A stretch of 64,000 bases of DNA from Hymenobacter cellulosilyticus (lineage in GTDB: Bacteria > Bacteroidota > Bacteroidia > Cytophagales > Hymenobacteraceae). The notes beneath the pieces are model-generated. The model was not told the origin of the DNA, searched no databases, and worked only from the letters and a program-made list of their open reading frames with translations. The stretch covers positions 3,834,501 to 3,898,500 of the forward strand of contig NZ_CP095046.1 of assembly GCF_022919215.1 (NCBI RefSeq), given 5' to 3'. A program made the translations under genes and the position numbers. This document shows, piece after piece, positions 17,359 to 25,858 of this stretch; position 1 is the stretch's first letter; every line of letters starts with the position of its first letter.

Positions 17359-17622
17359 TCAGGAAGGTTGAATAAGCTTTTTTAGAAAATTGTAGCTCTT
17401 CGGTGGTAGATTCATTCCAGTAGCTAGAGCTTCCACCTGCTGAAAAAAGTGCTCGGTAATCTTGATATCAAACTCGTAGAGCTGCACCACGATGATATCG
17501 AATCCGACTTCCCATTCGGCATAATCGAACATATCCTTTGCGTTTGCACAATCTCGCGGCGGTAAACCCAGGGCCGTAGCGGCGGATAATAGGGTCCAGT
17601 ATTTCTCCTGTTGCTTTCTCAC
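17359..17622 (-). CDS. Small hypothetical protein, possibly immunity-like
   Basis: 87 residues, acidic and helical, with no signal or membrane segment. The core MFDYAEWEVGFDIIVVQLYE, then DIKITEHFFQQVEALA, loosely recalls MafI-type and other small immunity proteins in which a YxxWExGFE-like helix leads into a DI-I segment. No toxin gene is adjacent, so the resemblance is weak evidence. The gene sits between two copies of a terminator-like repeat, as if it were a separate cassette. Confidence 0.5.
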   Translation of the reverse strand: MRKQQEKYWTLLSAATALGLPPRDCANAKDMFDYAEWEVGFDIIVVQLYEFDIKITEHFFQQVEALATGMNLPPKSYNFLKKLIQPS

Positions 17623-17708
17623 GACGGTTTCTATGAACGGGTATTCTAACCGGGGCAGCCCCAGCTGGGCGCAATGTCGGTAGTAAACAGCCTAGTTGAA
17701 TACATGCT

Positions 17709-17737
17709 AAGCCCCGGCGGTGGGAGCGGGGGCTTTT
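17709..17737. terminator. Terminator-like hairpin, copy 2 of a 19-bp direct repeat
   Basis: AAGCCCC pairs with GGGGCTT around the shared GGCGGTGGGAGC sequence. The first 19 bases (17709-17727) repeat 17315-17333 exactly. It lies upstream of the minus-strand gene at 17359-17622. Confidence 0.6.
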
Positions 17738-17789
17738 CACGTCGGGTTGTACTACATTTCAGAGTCTAAACCTTCGTATTCATTACGTA

Positions 17790-18259
17790 ATGTCTGAGCC
17801 CAGTAAACGCAGTGCTTCCTTTTTTGAGTTTCACCAAGTCATCCAGGAATTACCTGGGCAGCAGGCTTGGCGCAGCAAGGCTGGGTCCGGTGCGGGCTCC
17901 ATATTTACGATGGAATTTAAGCCCGCGCTACAATCAGATGTTCCCCAAAGTGAATTCTCCTTGATGGTTTACTGCGCCTGGCGAATCGTTGAACCGGGCG
18001 TATTCTCTGCACTTGGCAGGAAGATGCCGATAGCAGCTTAGCGCCTGCTTTGAAGAAGCTGGAAGGGGTTCTGGTTACCAGTGCCGTTTTAACGGAATGG
18101 GGCGACTTAACAGTTGGTTTCGCCAACGGCTCTTCGCTGCATATCTGGAATGATGCTCCCTTTAAAGACGACGACAGTTGGTTTATTGGCTACTCAGGTT
18201 TGGGATATTATTCGGTAGCCACCCGAAATACATTCTTCTACGAGCCGGAAGTGGATTAG
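17790..18259 (+). CDS. Hypothetical protein, frameshifted in this sequence
   Basis: The frame from ATG 17790 gives FSLMVYCAWRIVEPGVFSA and then loses sense near 18006-18012. The next frame continues with TWQEDADSSLAPALKKLEG, LTEWGDLTVGFANGSSLHIW and WFIGYSGLGYYSVATRNTFF. Together they make a coherent protein of about 156 residues with no signal. Replacing one lost G near 18009 joins the two halves. CAWRI, GDLTVGF and LHIWND are motifs I associate with a family of small uncharacterised bacterial proteins. Function unknown. Confidence 0.65.
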
Positions 18260-18336
18260 CTAGGAGCAGAAGAGTTTGGTTCGTTGCCCAGGTATCATCG
18301 GCTGCGGCCGAGGTGGCAAGGAGCTGATGGCGGGGT

Positions 18337-18546
18337 GACATGGACTTTAACGGACTTGACAAGAGGGTTGCACCCGGTGGCATGGACTTCAACGAGGGTG
18401 ACAACGGCTTCAACGGAGCTGACATGAACCCTGGAAGAGGTGGCAGGAGGTTGAAATAAGGTGACATGAACCTCAACGGAGGTGACATAAGGTTCACCGA
18501 GCCTGACAAGAGCTTTAATGAGGGTGTCACGGGGTTGAGCAGAGGC
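18337..18546 (+). repeat. Degenerate 21-bp tandem array, about ten units
   Basis: Ten consecutive units of exactly 21 bp begin at 18337, 18358, 18379, 18400, 18421, 18442, 18463, 18484, 18505 and 18526. Each starts GACA or a close variant (GGCA, GTCA), has a purine-rich middle, often TTCAACG or TTTAACG, and usually ends in GGT, GCT or CTT. Read on the plus strand the units give heptapeptides such as DMDFNGL, GMDFNEG, DNGFNGA and DMNLNGG, but unit 6 contains a stop codon. The period is kept although the bases have diverged. Confidence 0.85.
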
Positions 18547-18602
18547 GTCCTAGGGCTCAATGGTGAAGTCTGGCGGCGTTGGTAGTGGCCGTAGGGGGTA
18601 GG

Positions 18603-18635
18603 TGAGGAAGGTCCTTCGCTGGGCTCAGGATGACA
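18603..18635. repeat. REP-like short element
   Basis: The sequence GAAGGTCCTTCGCTGGGCTC followed by AGGATGACA, read on the other strand TGTCATCCTGAGC then GCGAAGGACCTTC, matches a dispersed intergenic repeat theme I know from many GC-rich Bacteroidota and other genomes. Only one copy is seen in this window. Confidence 0.5.
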
Positions 18636-18668
18636 GCCGACGTATTATACAGGATGCAGGTCTGCCCG

Positions 18669-19532
18669 CTACTTCTGCTCGGTTAACACCGTGAAGTAGA
18701 GGCTGGGGAGCAAGTTGTGGATGGTCCAGGCAGCGTGGCCGTTTTCGCGCTCAAACATGCCGGGCTGCTTCTGGCGGATGACGGGGATGGAGAAGTACTT
18801 GTCTTCGGGGTCTTTCTTTTCGCTTTGCAGCCACTGCAGGGTGGCCGCCACGGGCTGGGCGTCGAGGATGATGTCGTAGGGGCGCAAATCCAGCTTAAGC
18901 CAGCCCTGGCGGGTGGGCGGGCAGATAAGCTGCACGTCCTGGGTGCTCAGGAGCTTATCGGGGCGGTTGTCTTTCACGGTGTAGAGGTTCAGGCGAAAGC
19001 GCAGCAGCTCGTACTTGTTGTCGGTGAAATAGACGTGGAGCTCTTCGAGGTAGGAGCGGCGCTCGGGGTTGAGCAGGGCCCCGATTTCCCAGCCCCATTC
19101 ATCATCGACGGTGGTTTTGCCCGAGCTGCCGCCCATCCAGCGCACGTCGGCCTTCTCGGCGGAGCGGCCCAGCTTGCCGGGCTTCACCTTACGGCGCTCC
19201 ACGGTTACGCCCTTGAGCACCTGGGCCTGGGGTGTGAGTTGAAACACCCGCTGCCCGGCAATTACCTGGGCCGGGGGAATCAGGCGGGGCTCGAAGCCCA
19301 CGCAGGATACAATCAGGGTGTCGCGCAGGTCGGGAGGGAGGCGCAACAGGTAGCGGCCCTGCTCGTCGGCGGCGGTGCCAATGGCCTTGCCCCGCACGCC
19401 CAGAATGGCGAAGGGCACGGGCTCCTGGGTTGTGGCATTGAGGACCTGACCCGTTACGTTGACGGTTTGGGCCCGGGTGGGGAGGGAAGCGAGAAGCAAC
19501 AGCAACAGGCTAGCCAGCAGGCGAGGCAGCAT
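18669..19532 (-). CDS. Carboxypeptidase-regulatory-like domain protein, paralogue 1
   Basis: 287 residues with a signal peptide (MLPRLLASLLLLLLASLPTRAQ). A CarboxypepD_reg-like beta-sandwich (about 24-105) contains VTGQVLNATTQEPVPFA, GTAADEQGRYLLRLP and SCVGFEP. The remaining domain (LHVYFTDNKYELLRFRLNLY, KLDLRPYDIIL, LQWLQSEKK) is shared with the neighbour at 19690-20559. The first domain is the one usually found at the N-terminus of TonB-dependent receptors, but no barrel follows. The likely location is periplasm or cell surface; the role is unknown. Confidence 0.8.
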   Translation of the reverse strand: MLPRLLASLLLLLLASLPTRAQTVNVTGQVLNATTQEPVPFAILGVRGKAIGTAADEQGRYLLRLPPDLRDTLIVSCVGFEPRLIPPAQVIAGQRVFQLTPQAQVLKGVTVERRKVKPGKLGRSAEKADVRWMGGSSGKTTVDDEWGWEIGALLNPERRSYLEELHVYFTDNKYELLRFRLNLYTVKDNRPDKLLSTQDVQLICPPTRQGWLKLDLRPYDIILDAQPVAATLQWLQSEKKDPEDKYFSIPVIRQKQPGMFERENGHAAWTIHNLLPSLYFTVLTEQK

Positions 19533-19689
19533 TCAGGGCGGGAATAAGCGCGAAGAGCGAAGAAGTACTTCCGGCCCCGGGCGCGCTAAATGTGCCCCGG
19601 CCGGATTATAAATCTACGGCTTTCCGAGCGGGTTGTATTGCTGTTCGGCTACAAACTCTGCTGGCCGGCTTGGCTCTGCGGCAAAAGGC

Positions 19690-20559
19690 TTACTCCGGGC
19701 TGGCCCAGGCCGTGAAGTAGAGGCTGGTATTGGTCTTGATTCGCTCCCAGCTTTCCTGGCTTTTGTCGCGCAGGATGGTGGTGTGAAACGGGCTCAGGTC
19801 GGTGGAGATGCCGAAGTAGCGGTGGTTTCCGTCGACGGTTTGGCTGCCGAGCCACTGCACCGAGGCGGCAATCTGCTGGTGGCCGGCCAGCTCAATGGCG
19901 TAGGGGCGAAGGTCGACCTCATGCCAGCCGCGCTTCAGGTTCTTCACCTCGAAAATAACGTCCTGCTGTAGCAAGGAGCCCTGCGGAATGCCGTTCTGCA
20001 CCGCGTAGAGGTTCAGGCGCAGCGTGACGGAGGAAAACTGGTTGCTGGCCACGTACAGATGAAAGCTTTCCAGCTGGCTGCGGTGCTTCACGGGCATAAG
20101 CACGCCCACTTCGCGCCCGAGCCGGTCGTGGGGCACTGTGTCGCGGGTGGTGTAGAAGTTCAGGGCCGTAAACCGGCTCCAGCCATTGTGGCCCAGAATG
20201 GTTTGTTTGCCTTGTTTGCTGCGCACCACCACTTCCCGCAGGGCGGTGGCGGCCGGCGCCAGGGACAGGCTGGGGCGCTGGCGCAGCTGGCTAAGCGGCA
20301 GGGCCTGGGGCTGGTAGCCAACGCACGACACCACAACCGTATCGGTAGGCAGGGCCCGGTCGAGGGTAGAAAGGCGGAATTGGCCCTGCTCGTCGGCCAC
20401 AGTGCCCACGGCCTTGCCCTTCACGCCCACCGAGGCATAGGGAACGGGGCTACCGCTGCGGCTGGCGACGTGGCCCAGGGACTCAGTTTGGGCCAAGCCG
20501 CTGAGGGAAGAAAGCAGGGCTCCCAGGCTCAGGAGCAAACGAAAGTGGGCAGCAGGCAT
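19690..20559 (-). CDS. Carboxypeptidase-regulatory-like domain protein, paralogue 2
   Basis: 289 residues with a signal peptide (MPAAHFRLLLSLGALLSSLSG). The domain order matches the gene at 18669-19532: a CarboxypepD_reg-like sandwich (SGSPVPYASVGVKGKAVGT, VADEQGQFRL, VSCVGYQPQ), then FHLYVASNQFSSVTLRLNLY, EVDLRPYAIEL and ASVQWLGSQ. The two lie in tandem on the same strand and share about a third of their residues by eye, so they arose by an old duplication. Function unknown. Confidence 0.8.
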   Translation of the reverse strand: MPAAHFRLLLSLGALLSSLSGLAQTESLGHVASRSGSPVPYASVGVKGKAVGTVADEQGQFRLSTLDRALPTDTVVVSCVGYQPQALPLSQLRQRPSLSLAPAATALREVVVRSKQGKQTILGHNGWSRFTALNFYTTRDTVPHDRLGREVGVLMPVKHRSQLESFHLYVASNQFSSVTLRLNLYAVQNGIPQGSLLQQDVIFEVKNLKRGWHEVDLRPYAIELAGHQQIAASVQWLGSQTVDGNHRYFGISTDLSPFHTTILRDKSQESWERIKTNTSLYFTAWASPE

Positions 20560-20667
20560 ACAACCAGATAAGAAGGGTTTGGCAGGAGATGCCGCCCGCC
20601 GGGTAAATGGTTGCCTGGGCTACCGATACTGCGCCTTCCCACGATGGTGATATAGGGGTAAAAGCCA

Positions 20668-20698
20668 GCAGCCCCGGCGCTTGGCGGGCCGGGGCTGC
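20668..20698 (-). terminator. Possible terminator hairpin
   Basis: An 11-bp GC-rich stem (20668-20678 with 20688-20698) around a 9-base loop lies downstream of the minus-strand gene 20726-21079 and is followed on that strand by GGCTTTTA. The T-run is short. Confidence 0.45.
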
Positions 20699-20725
20699 GG
20701 TAGGTAGTTTTAGCGGTAAGCGCGG

Positions 20726-21079
20726 CTACTTGGCCGCCTTTTTCTCCAAGGCCTGCAGCAGCTCGTCGGCGGCCTTTTCAATGTCGGAGTAGCCTTGCTG
20801 GGCGGCCCGTTCCTTGGCGGCAATGAGCCCGTCGCGGTGCACGGTCTTGAAGTCGCCGAAGGGAAACTTGTAGCGGCCCTTGGTGTCTTCGCCGTGGCTG
20901 GCGTCCTGGCCCAGGTGCCACTGGGCGTACTCGTCCATTTCGTGCTTGTCCAGAAACTTGTTTTCGGCGCTGGAGTCGGGGTTATGTTCGCCCCAGTGGC
21001 CTTCATCGTTCTTGATTTTACCGTCCTGAATCAGCTGCTTGGCGTAGGTGACGGCGGCGGGATTTAGTTTAACGCTCAT
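20726..21079 (-). CDS. Conserved hypothetical protein
   Basis: 117 residues from ATG 21077-21079 (MSVKLNPAAVTYAKQLIQDG); the longer frame upstream has no support. The highly charged sequence includes WGEHNPDSSAENKFL, MDEYAQWHLG and GRYKFPFGDFKTVHRDG, then a helical YSDIEKAADELLQALE end. This recalls a conserved uncharacterised protein found in many bacteria, with W-S/G-E-H-x-P and the KGRYKFP-x-GDF phrase. Cytoplasmic. Function unknown. Confidence 0.8.
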   Translation of the reverse strand: MSVKLNPAAVTYAKQLIQDGKIKNDEGHWGEHNPDSSAENKFLDKHEMDEYAQWHLGQDASHGEDTKGRYKFPFGDFKTVHRDGLIAAKERAAQQGYSDIEKAADELLQALEKKAAK

Positions 21080-21194
21080 GGGAAGTAGTGTGGTGTTATG
21101 GGAGGAGAGAGGCGCCCGTGCGGCGCCCGGAACATACCCAGCCATACGCGCCCAGCGGTCCGGGGTTGAGGCGGGGTTGGCGCCAAAAAGCAAA

Positions 21195-21229
21195 ACAACC
21201 GGACCTCCTGGCGGAAGTCCGGCTGTTGT
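21195..21229 (-). terminator. Possible terminator for the GlcG/HbpS gene
   Basis: CCGGAC (21199-21204) pairs with GTCCGG (21217-21222), and ACAA/TTGT extends the stem past a small bulge. On the minus strand it is followed by TTTTGCTTTTT. Confidence 0.5.
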
Positions 21230-21251
21230 AAAGAAGTGCTTTGCCGCAAGC

Positions 21252-21662
21252 CTAGCGCACGTCGCGCACGGCGGCTACGCCGGCCTGGGCTACGGCGTGG
21301 TCATCTTCCACGGTGCTGCCCGATACGCCAATGGCGCCAATCACCTGGCCGTTGCTGTCGGTAATCGGGATGCCGCCGGGGAAGGTAATCAGGCCGCCAT
21401 TGGAGTGCTCAATGTTGAAGAGCGGGCCGCCGGGCTGGGAAATCTTGCCCAACTCACCCGTGGGCATGTCGAAGAAGCGGGCCGTCTTGGCCTTTTTGAT
21501 GGAGATGTCCAGGGAGCCGAGCCAGGCCCCATCCATGCGGGCAAAGGCCGTCAGATTGGCCCCGGCATCCACCACGGCAATGTTCATTTTAACGCCCATT
21601 TCCAGGGCTTTTTGCTGGGCGGCGCGCACGGCGCTTTGGGCTTGTTCGAGAAGAATGCTCAT
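21252..21662 (-). CDS. GlcG/HbpS family protein
   Basis: 136 residues without a signal peptide. The family pattern is clear: [68 protein letters not shown] and [13 protein letters not shown]. Members bind small ligands such as haem or act near glycolate and diol metabolism; many are of unknown function. The Ala-rich C-terminus is complete. It has no catabolic gene neighbours, so no pathway can be assigned. Confidence 0.88.
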   Translation of the reverse strand: MSILLEQAQSAVRAAQQKALEMGVKMNIAVVDAGANLTAFARMDGAWLGSLDISIKKAKTARFFDMPTGELGKISQPGGPLFNIEHSNGGLITFPGGIPITDSNGQVIGAIGVSGSTVEDDHAVAQAGVAAVRDVR

Positions 21663-21722
21663 CGGGGGTAGGTTGGTTGAGTCTGAATAACCCCGGCCCG
21701 GGCAGAAGGTTGAGTGGGGGCG

Positions 21723-22562
21723 CTAAAAAGAAAGTCCGGCGCGAAGTACCAGCCACCAGCCCAGGCACAGCCCGCCGGTGAGCAGCAGCAGGTCGGTGGC
21801 CAGGCGGGTTTTTCGGGGCTCCGGCACCGTAAACTCGAACAGGTCCTGGGCACTCTTAATGGCAATGGGCACAATCAGCAAACCCATGGCCAGAAAGTGC
21901 CAGAGCTCATTGTCGCTGAGTACGGTGAGCTTGAGCAGGGCCAGAAACAGGCAGCCGCCCACCCAGGGCAGTACCAGGCACATGAGAATGAGCTGCCGGC
22001 GGTTTTCGTAGCGCATCAGGGTAATAGAGTCGTGGCTCTGCAGAAAGCCAATGGCCGCGAAGTAGCCAAAAACGACCTGCATGATGCCGGCAATGACGGC
22101 CAGGGTAATGTTGATGCCGTTGCCGGCCATAAAGAGCCAGCTGGGAATGTACCAGGCCCAGTTTTCCTCGAATGTATCGGCTACCAGGGCGCCCAGCACC
22201 AGGTTGCAGCAGTGCAGGGTAAACCAGAACAGCGCCAGCTTCAGCGTGCCCCGCTTCAGGCGGGCCCGGTTCCAGAACCAGAGCGCGGCCACCACGCCCG
22301 CTACCGTGCACACTGCCGGCCCGATGCCGTAGACGGCCAGTACCCCCGAGCGCCACCACTCTGGGTCGGCAATGGTAAACTTAATACTGCTCACGTACCA
22401 CACGCCCGGAATGCTCAGGCGCAGGGCCATTAGCACGGTGGCAAGTTGGTACAGGCCCTGGGCCAGCATGTAAGTCAGTACGTAGATAATGGTGCTGTTA
22501 AGCGCCGTAATCTTGATTTTAGTGGATGGACTGTAATTGACAGCCAGAACCGGAACAGACAT
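21723..22562 (-). CDS. Hypothetical seven-TM membrane protein
   Basis: 279 residues with about seven membrane segments (for example IIYVLTYMLAQGLYQLATVL, GIGPAVCTVAGVVAALWFW, LALFWFTLHCCNLVLGAL, NITLAVIAGIMQVVFGYFAAIGFL and LILMCLVLPWVGGCLFLALL). Two adjacent Cys and a His (LHCCNL) lie in segment 3. No conserved transporter signature is visible. It is divergent from lepA. Function unknown. Confidence 0.7.
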   Translation of the reverse strand: MSVPVLAVNYSPSTKIKITALNSTIIYVLTYMLAQGLYQLATVLMALRLSIPGVWYVSSIKFTIADPEWWRSGVLAVYGIGPAVCTVAGVVAALWFWNRARLKRGTLKLALFWFTLHCCNLVLGALVADTFEENWAWYIPSWLFMAGNGINITLAVIAGIMQVVFGYFAAIGFLQSHDSITLMRYENRRQLILMCLVLPWVGGCLFLALLKLTVLSDNELWHFLAMGLLIVPIAIKSAQDLFEFTVPEPRKTRLATDLLLLTGGLCLGWWLVLRAGLSF

Positions 22563-22669
22563 AATGGGACAACTAAAAACAAACTAATTCGCACTAAAAG
22601 TACTAACTCTAAAGTTGAGTTCCAGCAGGCCTCGGCGGCTCCCGAATAGCATTTGCGGGCGGTTTTGCC

Positions 22670-22677
22670 TACCTTTG
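22670..22677 (+). promoter_or_regulatory. Putative -7 promoter element for lepA
   Basis: TACCTTTG matches the Bacteroidota TAnnTTTG consensus, 20 bp before the GTG start at 22698. A correctly spaced -33 TTG was not found. Confidence 0.4.
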
Positions 22678-22697
22678 TCTTTGAAAATACGCCACTA

Positions 22698-24484
22698 GTG
22701 AAGAACATTCGCAATTTCTGCATCATTGCCCACATCGACCACGGCAAAAGCACGTTGGCCGACCGGCTCCTGGAATTCACCAGCACCGTGTCGAAGCGCG
22801 ACATGCAGGCCCAGCTGCTCGATAACATGGATCTGGAGCGGGAGCGCGGCATCACCATCAAGAGCCACGCCATTCAGATGCAGTACCCCTATAAAGGGGA
22901 GATGTATACGCTTAACCTGATTGATACCCCGGCCACGTCGACTTCAGCTACGAAGTATCCCGCTCCATTGCCGCCTGTGAGGGCGCTTTGCTGATTGTGG
23001 ACTCCTCGCAGGGCATTGAGGCTCAGACAATTTCCAATCTTTACCTGGCCATCGGCTCCGATCTGACCATCATTCCGGTGCTCAACAAAATCGATCTGCC
23101 CCACGCCATGCCGGAGGAAGTTTCCGACGAAATCGTGGACTTGATCGGCTGCGACCGGGACGAGATTATTCCGGCCTCGGGCAAGTCGGGCATCGGCATC
23201 GAGGACATTCTGAACGCCATCTGCGACCGTATCCCGGCCCCGAAAGGCGACCCGGAAGCCCCGCTGCAGGCCCTGATTTTTGATTCGGTCTTCAACTCTT
23301 ACCGCGGTATTGAGGTGTTGTTCCGCATCAAAAACGGCACCATGCGCAAGGGCGACAAGCTCCGCTTTATGGCCACCGGCAAAGAATACGGCGCTGACGA
23401 AATTGGTATTCTGGGCCTGAACCAGGAGCCCCGCCAGGAAATTGCGGCCGGCAACGTAGGCTACCTCATTTCGGGTATCAAAGAAGCCCGGGAAGTAAAA
23501 GTCGGCGACACCATCACCCACGTAGCCCGTCCCACGCAGGAAGCCATTGTCGGCTTCGAAGATGTGAAGCCCATGGTATTCGCCGGTATCTACCCCGTCG
23601 ATACCACTGAGTACGAAGAGCTGCGCTCCTCCATGGAAAAGCTGCAGCTCAACGACGCTTCCCTGGTGTGGGAGCCCGAAACTTCGGCGGCCCTGGGCTT
23701 CGGCTTCCGCTGCGGCTTCTTGGGCATGCTCCACATGGAAATCGTGCAGGAGCGCCTGGAGCGTGAGTTCAACATGACGGTCATTACCACCGTGCCCAGC
23801 GTGCAGTTTCACGCCACCGGTACCAAAGACCAGCTGCTGACCATCAACGCGCCCTCCGAAATGCCGGAGCCGAACCTGATTAAGCACATTGAGGAGCCCT
23901 ACATCAAAGCCCAGATCATCACGGCGGCCGACTATGTAGGGGCCATTATTACCCTGTGCATGGAGAAGCGCGGCATCATCAAGGGCCAGAGCTACCTGAC
24001 CTCCGACCGGGTGGAAATGAACTTCGAGCTGCCCCTGTCCGAAATCGTGTTCGACTTCTTCGACAAGCTCAAGACCATCAGCCGCGGCTATGCCTCGCTC
24101 GACTACGAGCTGATCGGCTTCCGCGAGTCGGACATGGTCAAGCTCGACATCATGCTCAACGGCGAGAAAGTGGATGCTTTGTCGGCCATCGTGCACCGCT
24201 CCAAGTCCTACGAGTGGGGCAAGCGCATCTGCGAGAAGCTGCGTGAGCTGCTGCCCCGTCAGATGTTCGACATTGCCATTCAGGCCTCCATTGGGCAGAA
24301 AATCATTGCCCGTGAAACGGTAAAGGCCTTGCGTAAAAACGTAATTGCCAAGTGCTACGGCGGTGATATCAGCCGTAAGCGCAAGCTGCTCGAAAAGCAG
24401 AAGGAAGGCAAGAAACGGATGCGCTCAGTCGGTTCCGTCGAAATACCCCAGGAAGCCTTTTTGGCCGTCCTCAAATTGGATTGA
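22698..24484 (+). CDS. lepA: Elongation factor 4 (LepA), frameshifted in this sequence
   Basis: The protein starts at GTG 22698 ([18 protein letters not shown], the G1 loop) and keeps the EF-4 order of GTPase, domain II, V and the LepA-specific C-terminal domain ([21 protein letters not shown] near the end), about 595 residues as in other bacteria. EF-4 back-translocates or remodels stalled ribosomes. The frame is lost at the CCCC run 22927-22930: one more C restores [20 protein letters not shown] and joins the downstream frame that begins [10 protein letters not shown]. Since lepA is near-universal, I read this as an assembly error. Confidence 0.93.
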
Positions 24485-24492
24485 TTACAGAA

Positions 24493-24519
24493 ACGCGGCC
24501 CCCGAGCCGCGTTTTTTTT
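24493..24519 (+). terminator. lepA terminator
   Basis: ACGCGGC (24493-24499) pairs with GCCGCGT (24506-24512) across a 6-base loop and is followed by eight T. Confidence 0.85.
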
Positions 24520-24590
24520 GCGCGTACCTGTACTTCATTTTTCACCTCATACAATTCTTGCAAAGGCGTCGTATGATTACCCCCTAATAG

Positions 24591-24788
24591 ATGTCTACTA
24601 GCCTCACCAAGAACTGTACGAGCGAAGCGCAGTTGGAAAAAATTCGCCGCGGACAAGAACGCAAGTTTCGGTGGAGGGATGACTGGCCCCAGATGGAGCA
24701 GGCTATCCTGACCGAAGGCGCCGCCGCCATTGCCCGCCACGAAGAAACCCACCCCTCGACCCCGAACCCCGATCAAGGATTAGTATAA
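24591..24788 (+). CDS. Small hypothetical protein upstream of folD
   Basis: 65 residues, highly charged (EAQLEKIRRGQERKFRWRDD, QMEQAILTEGAAAIARHEE), with no signal or membrane segment. The 15-bp spacing to folD suggests co-transcription. No family recognised. It could also be a chance frame, but its amino acid composition is not that of a shadow frame. Confidence 0.45.
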   Translation: MSTSLTKNCTSEAQLEKIRRGQERKFRWRDDWPQMEQAILTEGAAAIARHEETHPSTPNPDQGLV

Positions 24789-24803
24789 CCAACCCGACCA
24801 AGC

Positions 24804-25718
24804 ATGACCACTGCTCCTGAAGCCCCCGCCACCTACCGCCTTATCGACGGCAAGCAGACTGCCGAAGACATTAAAGTGGAAATTGCCGCCGAAGTAGCCC
24901 AGCGCAAAGCCGACGGCCTGAAAGTACCTCACCTGGCTGCCATCCTGGTTGGCCACGATGGCGGCTCCGAAACCTACGTGCGCAACAAAGTGCTGGCCTG
25001 CGAGCGGGTTGGCTTCGAAAGCACCTTGCTGCGCTACGAAGACGACATCACCGAGGCCGAACTGCTGGCCAAAGTGGCGGAACTGAACCAGGATGAAAAC
25101 ATCGACGGCTTCATTGTGCAGCTGCCCCTGCCCAAACAAATCGACCCTAACAAGGTCATTGAAGCCATTCGGCCGGAAAAGGACGTCGACGGCTTTCATC
25201 CCATGAACATCGGCCGGATGGTGGCCGGCTTGCCGGCCCTGCTGCCCGCTACGCCCTCGGGCATTGTGGAGCTGCTGCGCCGCTACGAGCTGGTCACGGA
25301 CGGCAAGCACTGCGTGGTAATTGGCCGTAGCAACATTGTGGGGACACCGGTTAGCATTCTGTTAGCCAAAAACTTGGAGCCTGGTAACTGCACGGTTACT
25401 TTATGCCATTCCCGCACTAAGAACCTGGCCGACATCACCCGCACCGCTGATATTGTGGTGGCGGCGCTGGGCCGGCCCGGCTTTGTCACGGCCGATATGG
25501 TACAGCCTGGGGCCGTGGTTATCGACGTGGGCACTACCCGCGTGGAAGATTCGACCAAGAAGGCTGGTTGGGCCCTGCGTGGAGATGTTAACTTCGACGA
25601 GGTAGCGCCCAAAGCCAGCTACATCACCCCCGTTCCCGGAGGCGTGGGCCCCATGACTATTGCCATGCTGCTGCTTAACACGCTGCGGGCTGCCAAAGGA
25701 GAGGTTTACCCGCGCTAA
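24804..25718 (+). CDS. folD: Bifunctional methylenetetrahydrofolate dehydrogenase/cyclohydrolase
   Basis: 304 residues. It catalyses the NADP-linked oxidation of 5,10-methylene-THF to methenyl-THF and hydrolysis to 10-formyl-THF, supplying one-carbon units to purine and formyl-Met synthesis in the cytoplasm. The catalytic Y58-VRN-K62 motif, [20 protein letters not shown], the Rossmann [12 protein letters not shown] and the final [11 protein letters not shown] are all present. The length is about 15 residues over the E. coli enzyme, owing to an N-terminal extension. It follows a small hypothetical gene. Confidence 0.96.
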   Translation: MTTAPEAPATYRLIDGKQTAEDIKVEIAAEVAQRKADGLKVPHLAAILVGHDGGSETYVRNKVLACERVGFESTLLRYEDDITEAELLAKVAELNQDENIDGFIVQLPLPKQIDPNKVIEAIRPEKDVDGFHPMNIGRMVAGLPALLPATPSGIVELLRRYELVTDGKHCVVIGRSNIVGTPVSILLAKNLEPGNCTVTLCHSRTKNLADITRTADIVVAALGRPGFVTADMVQPGAVVIDVGTTRVEDSTKKAGWALRGDVNFDEVAPKASYITPVPGGVGPMTIAMLLLNTLRAAKGEVYPR

Positions 25719-25765
25719 GGGGCAGGAAATAAGCCGCCAATCTTTCCAAATACAGGCGGTTATCG

Positions 25766-25773
25766 TACTTTTG
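25766..25773 (+). promoter_or_regulatory. Putative -7 element for queE
   Basis: TACTTTTG matches TAnnTTTG. A weak -33-like TTTC lies at 25743-25746. Confidence 0.35.
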
Positions 25774-25858
25774 AGGTCCGGTTACGGTTTAGAGGCGGAG
25801 CGCTGCGGCGTTTTGCTCTGTTAACCCGTAGCCGGACTTACCTGTTTTTATTCTCGTT

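Larger units (their letters stand above)
18260..18668. other. Noncoding region with tandem array and REP-like element
   Basis: About 400 bp without a convincing gene. A long minus-strand frame across it reads as a low-complexity Met/Ser/Pro/Leu repeat and ends in sequence shared with the neighbouring gene, so I do not call it coding. The 21-bp array and a short REP-like element are listed separately. Confidence 0.6.

Noticed and set aside
18337..18546. The 21-bp array as a CRISPR
   Set aside because: Units are contiguous with no spacers, and no cas genes are near.
18183..18560. Minus-strand frame across the 21-bp array as a protein gene
   Set aside because: It is made of Met/Ser/Pro/Leu heptad repeats that follow from the DNA array, and runs into the plus-strand gene. 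No start context.
22889..24196. Long minus-strand open frame opposite lepA
   Set aside because: It is an antisense shadow of lepA with the same compositional signs; no start context or domain.
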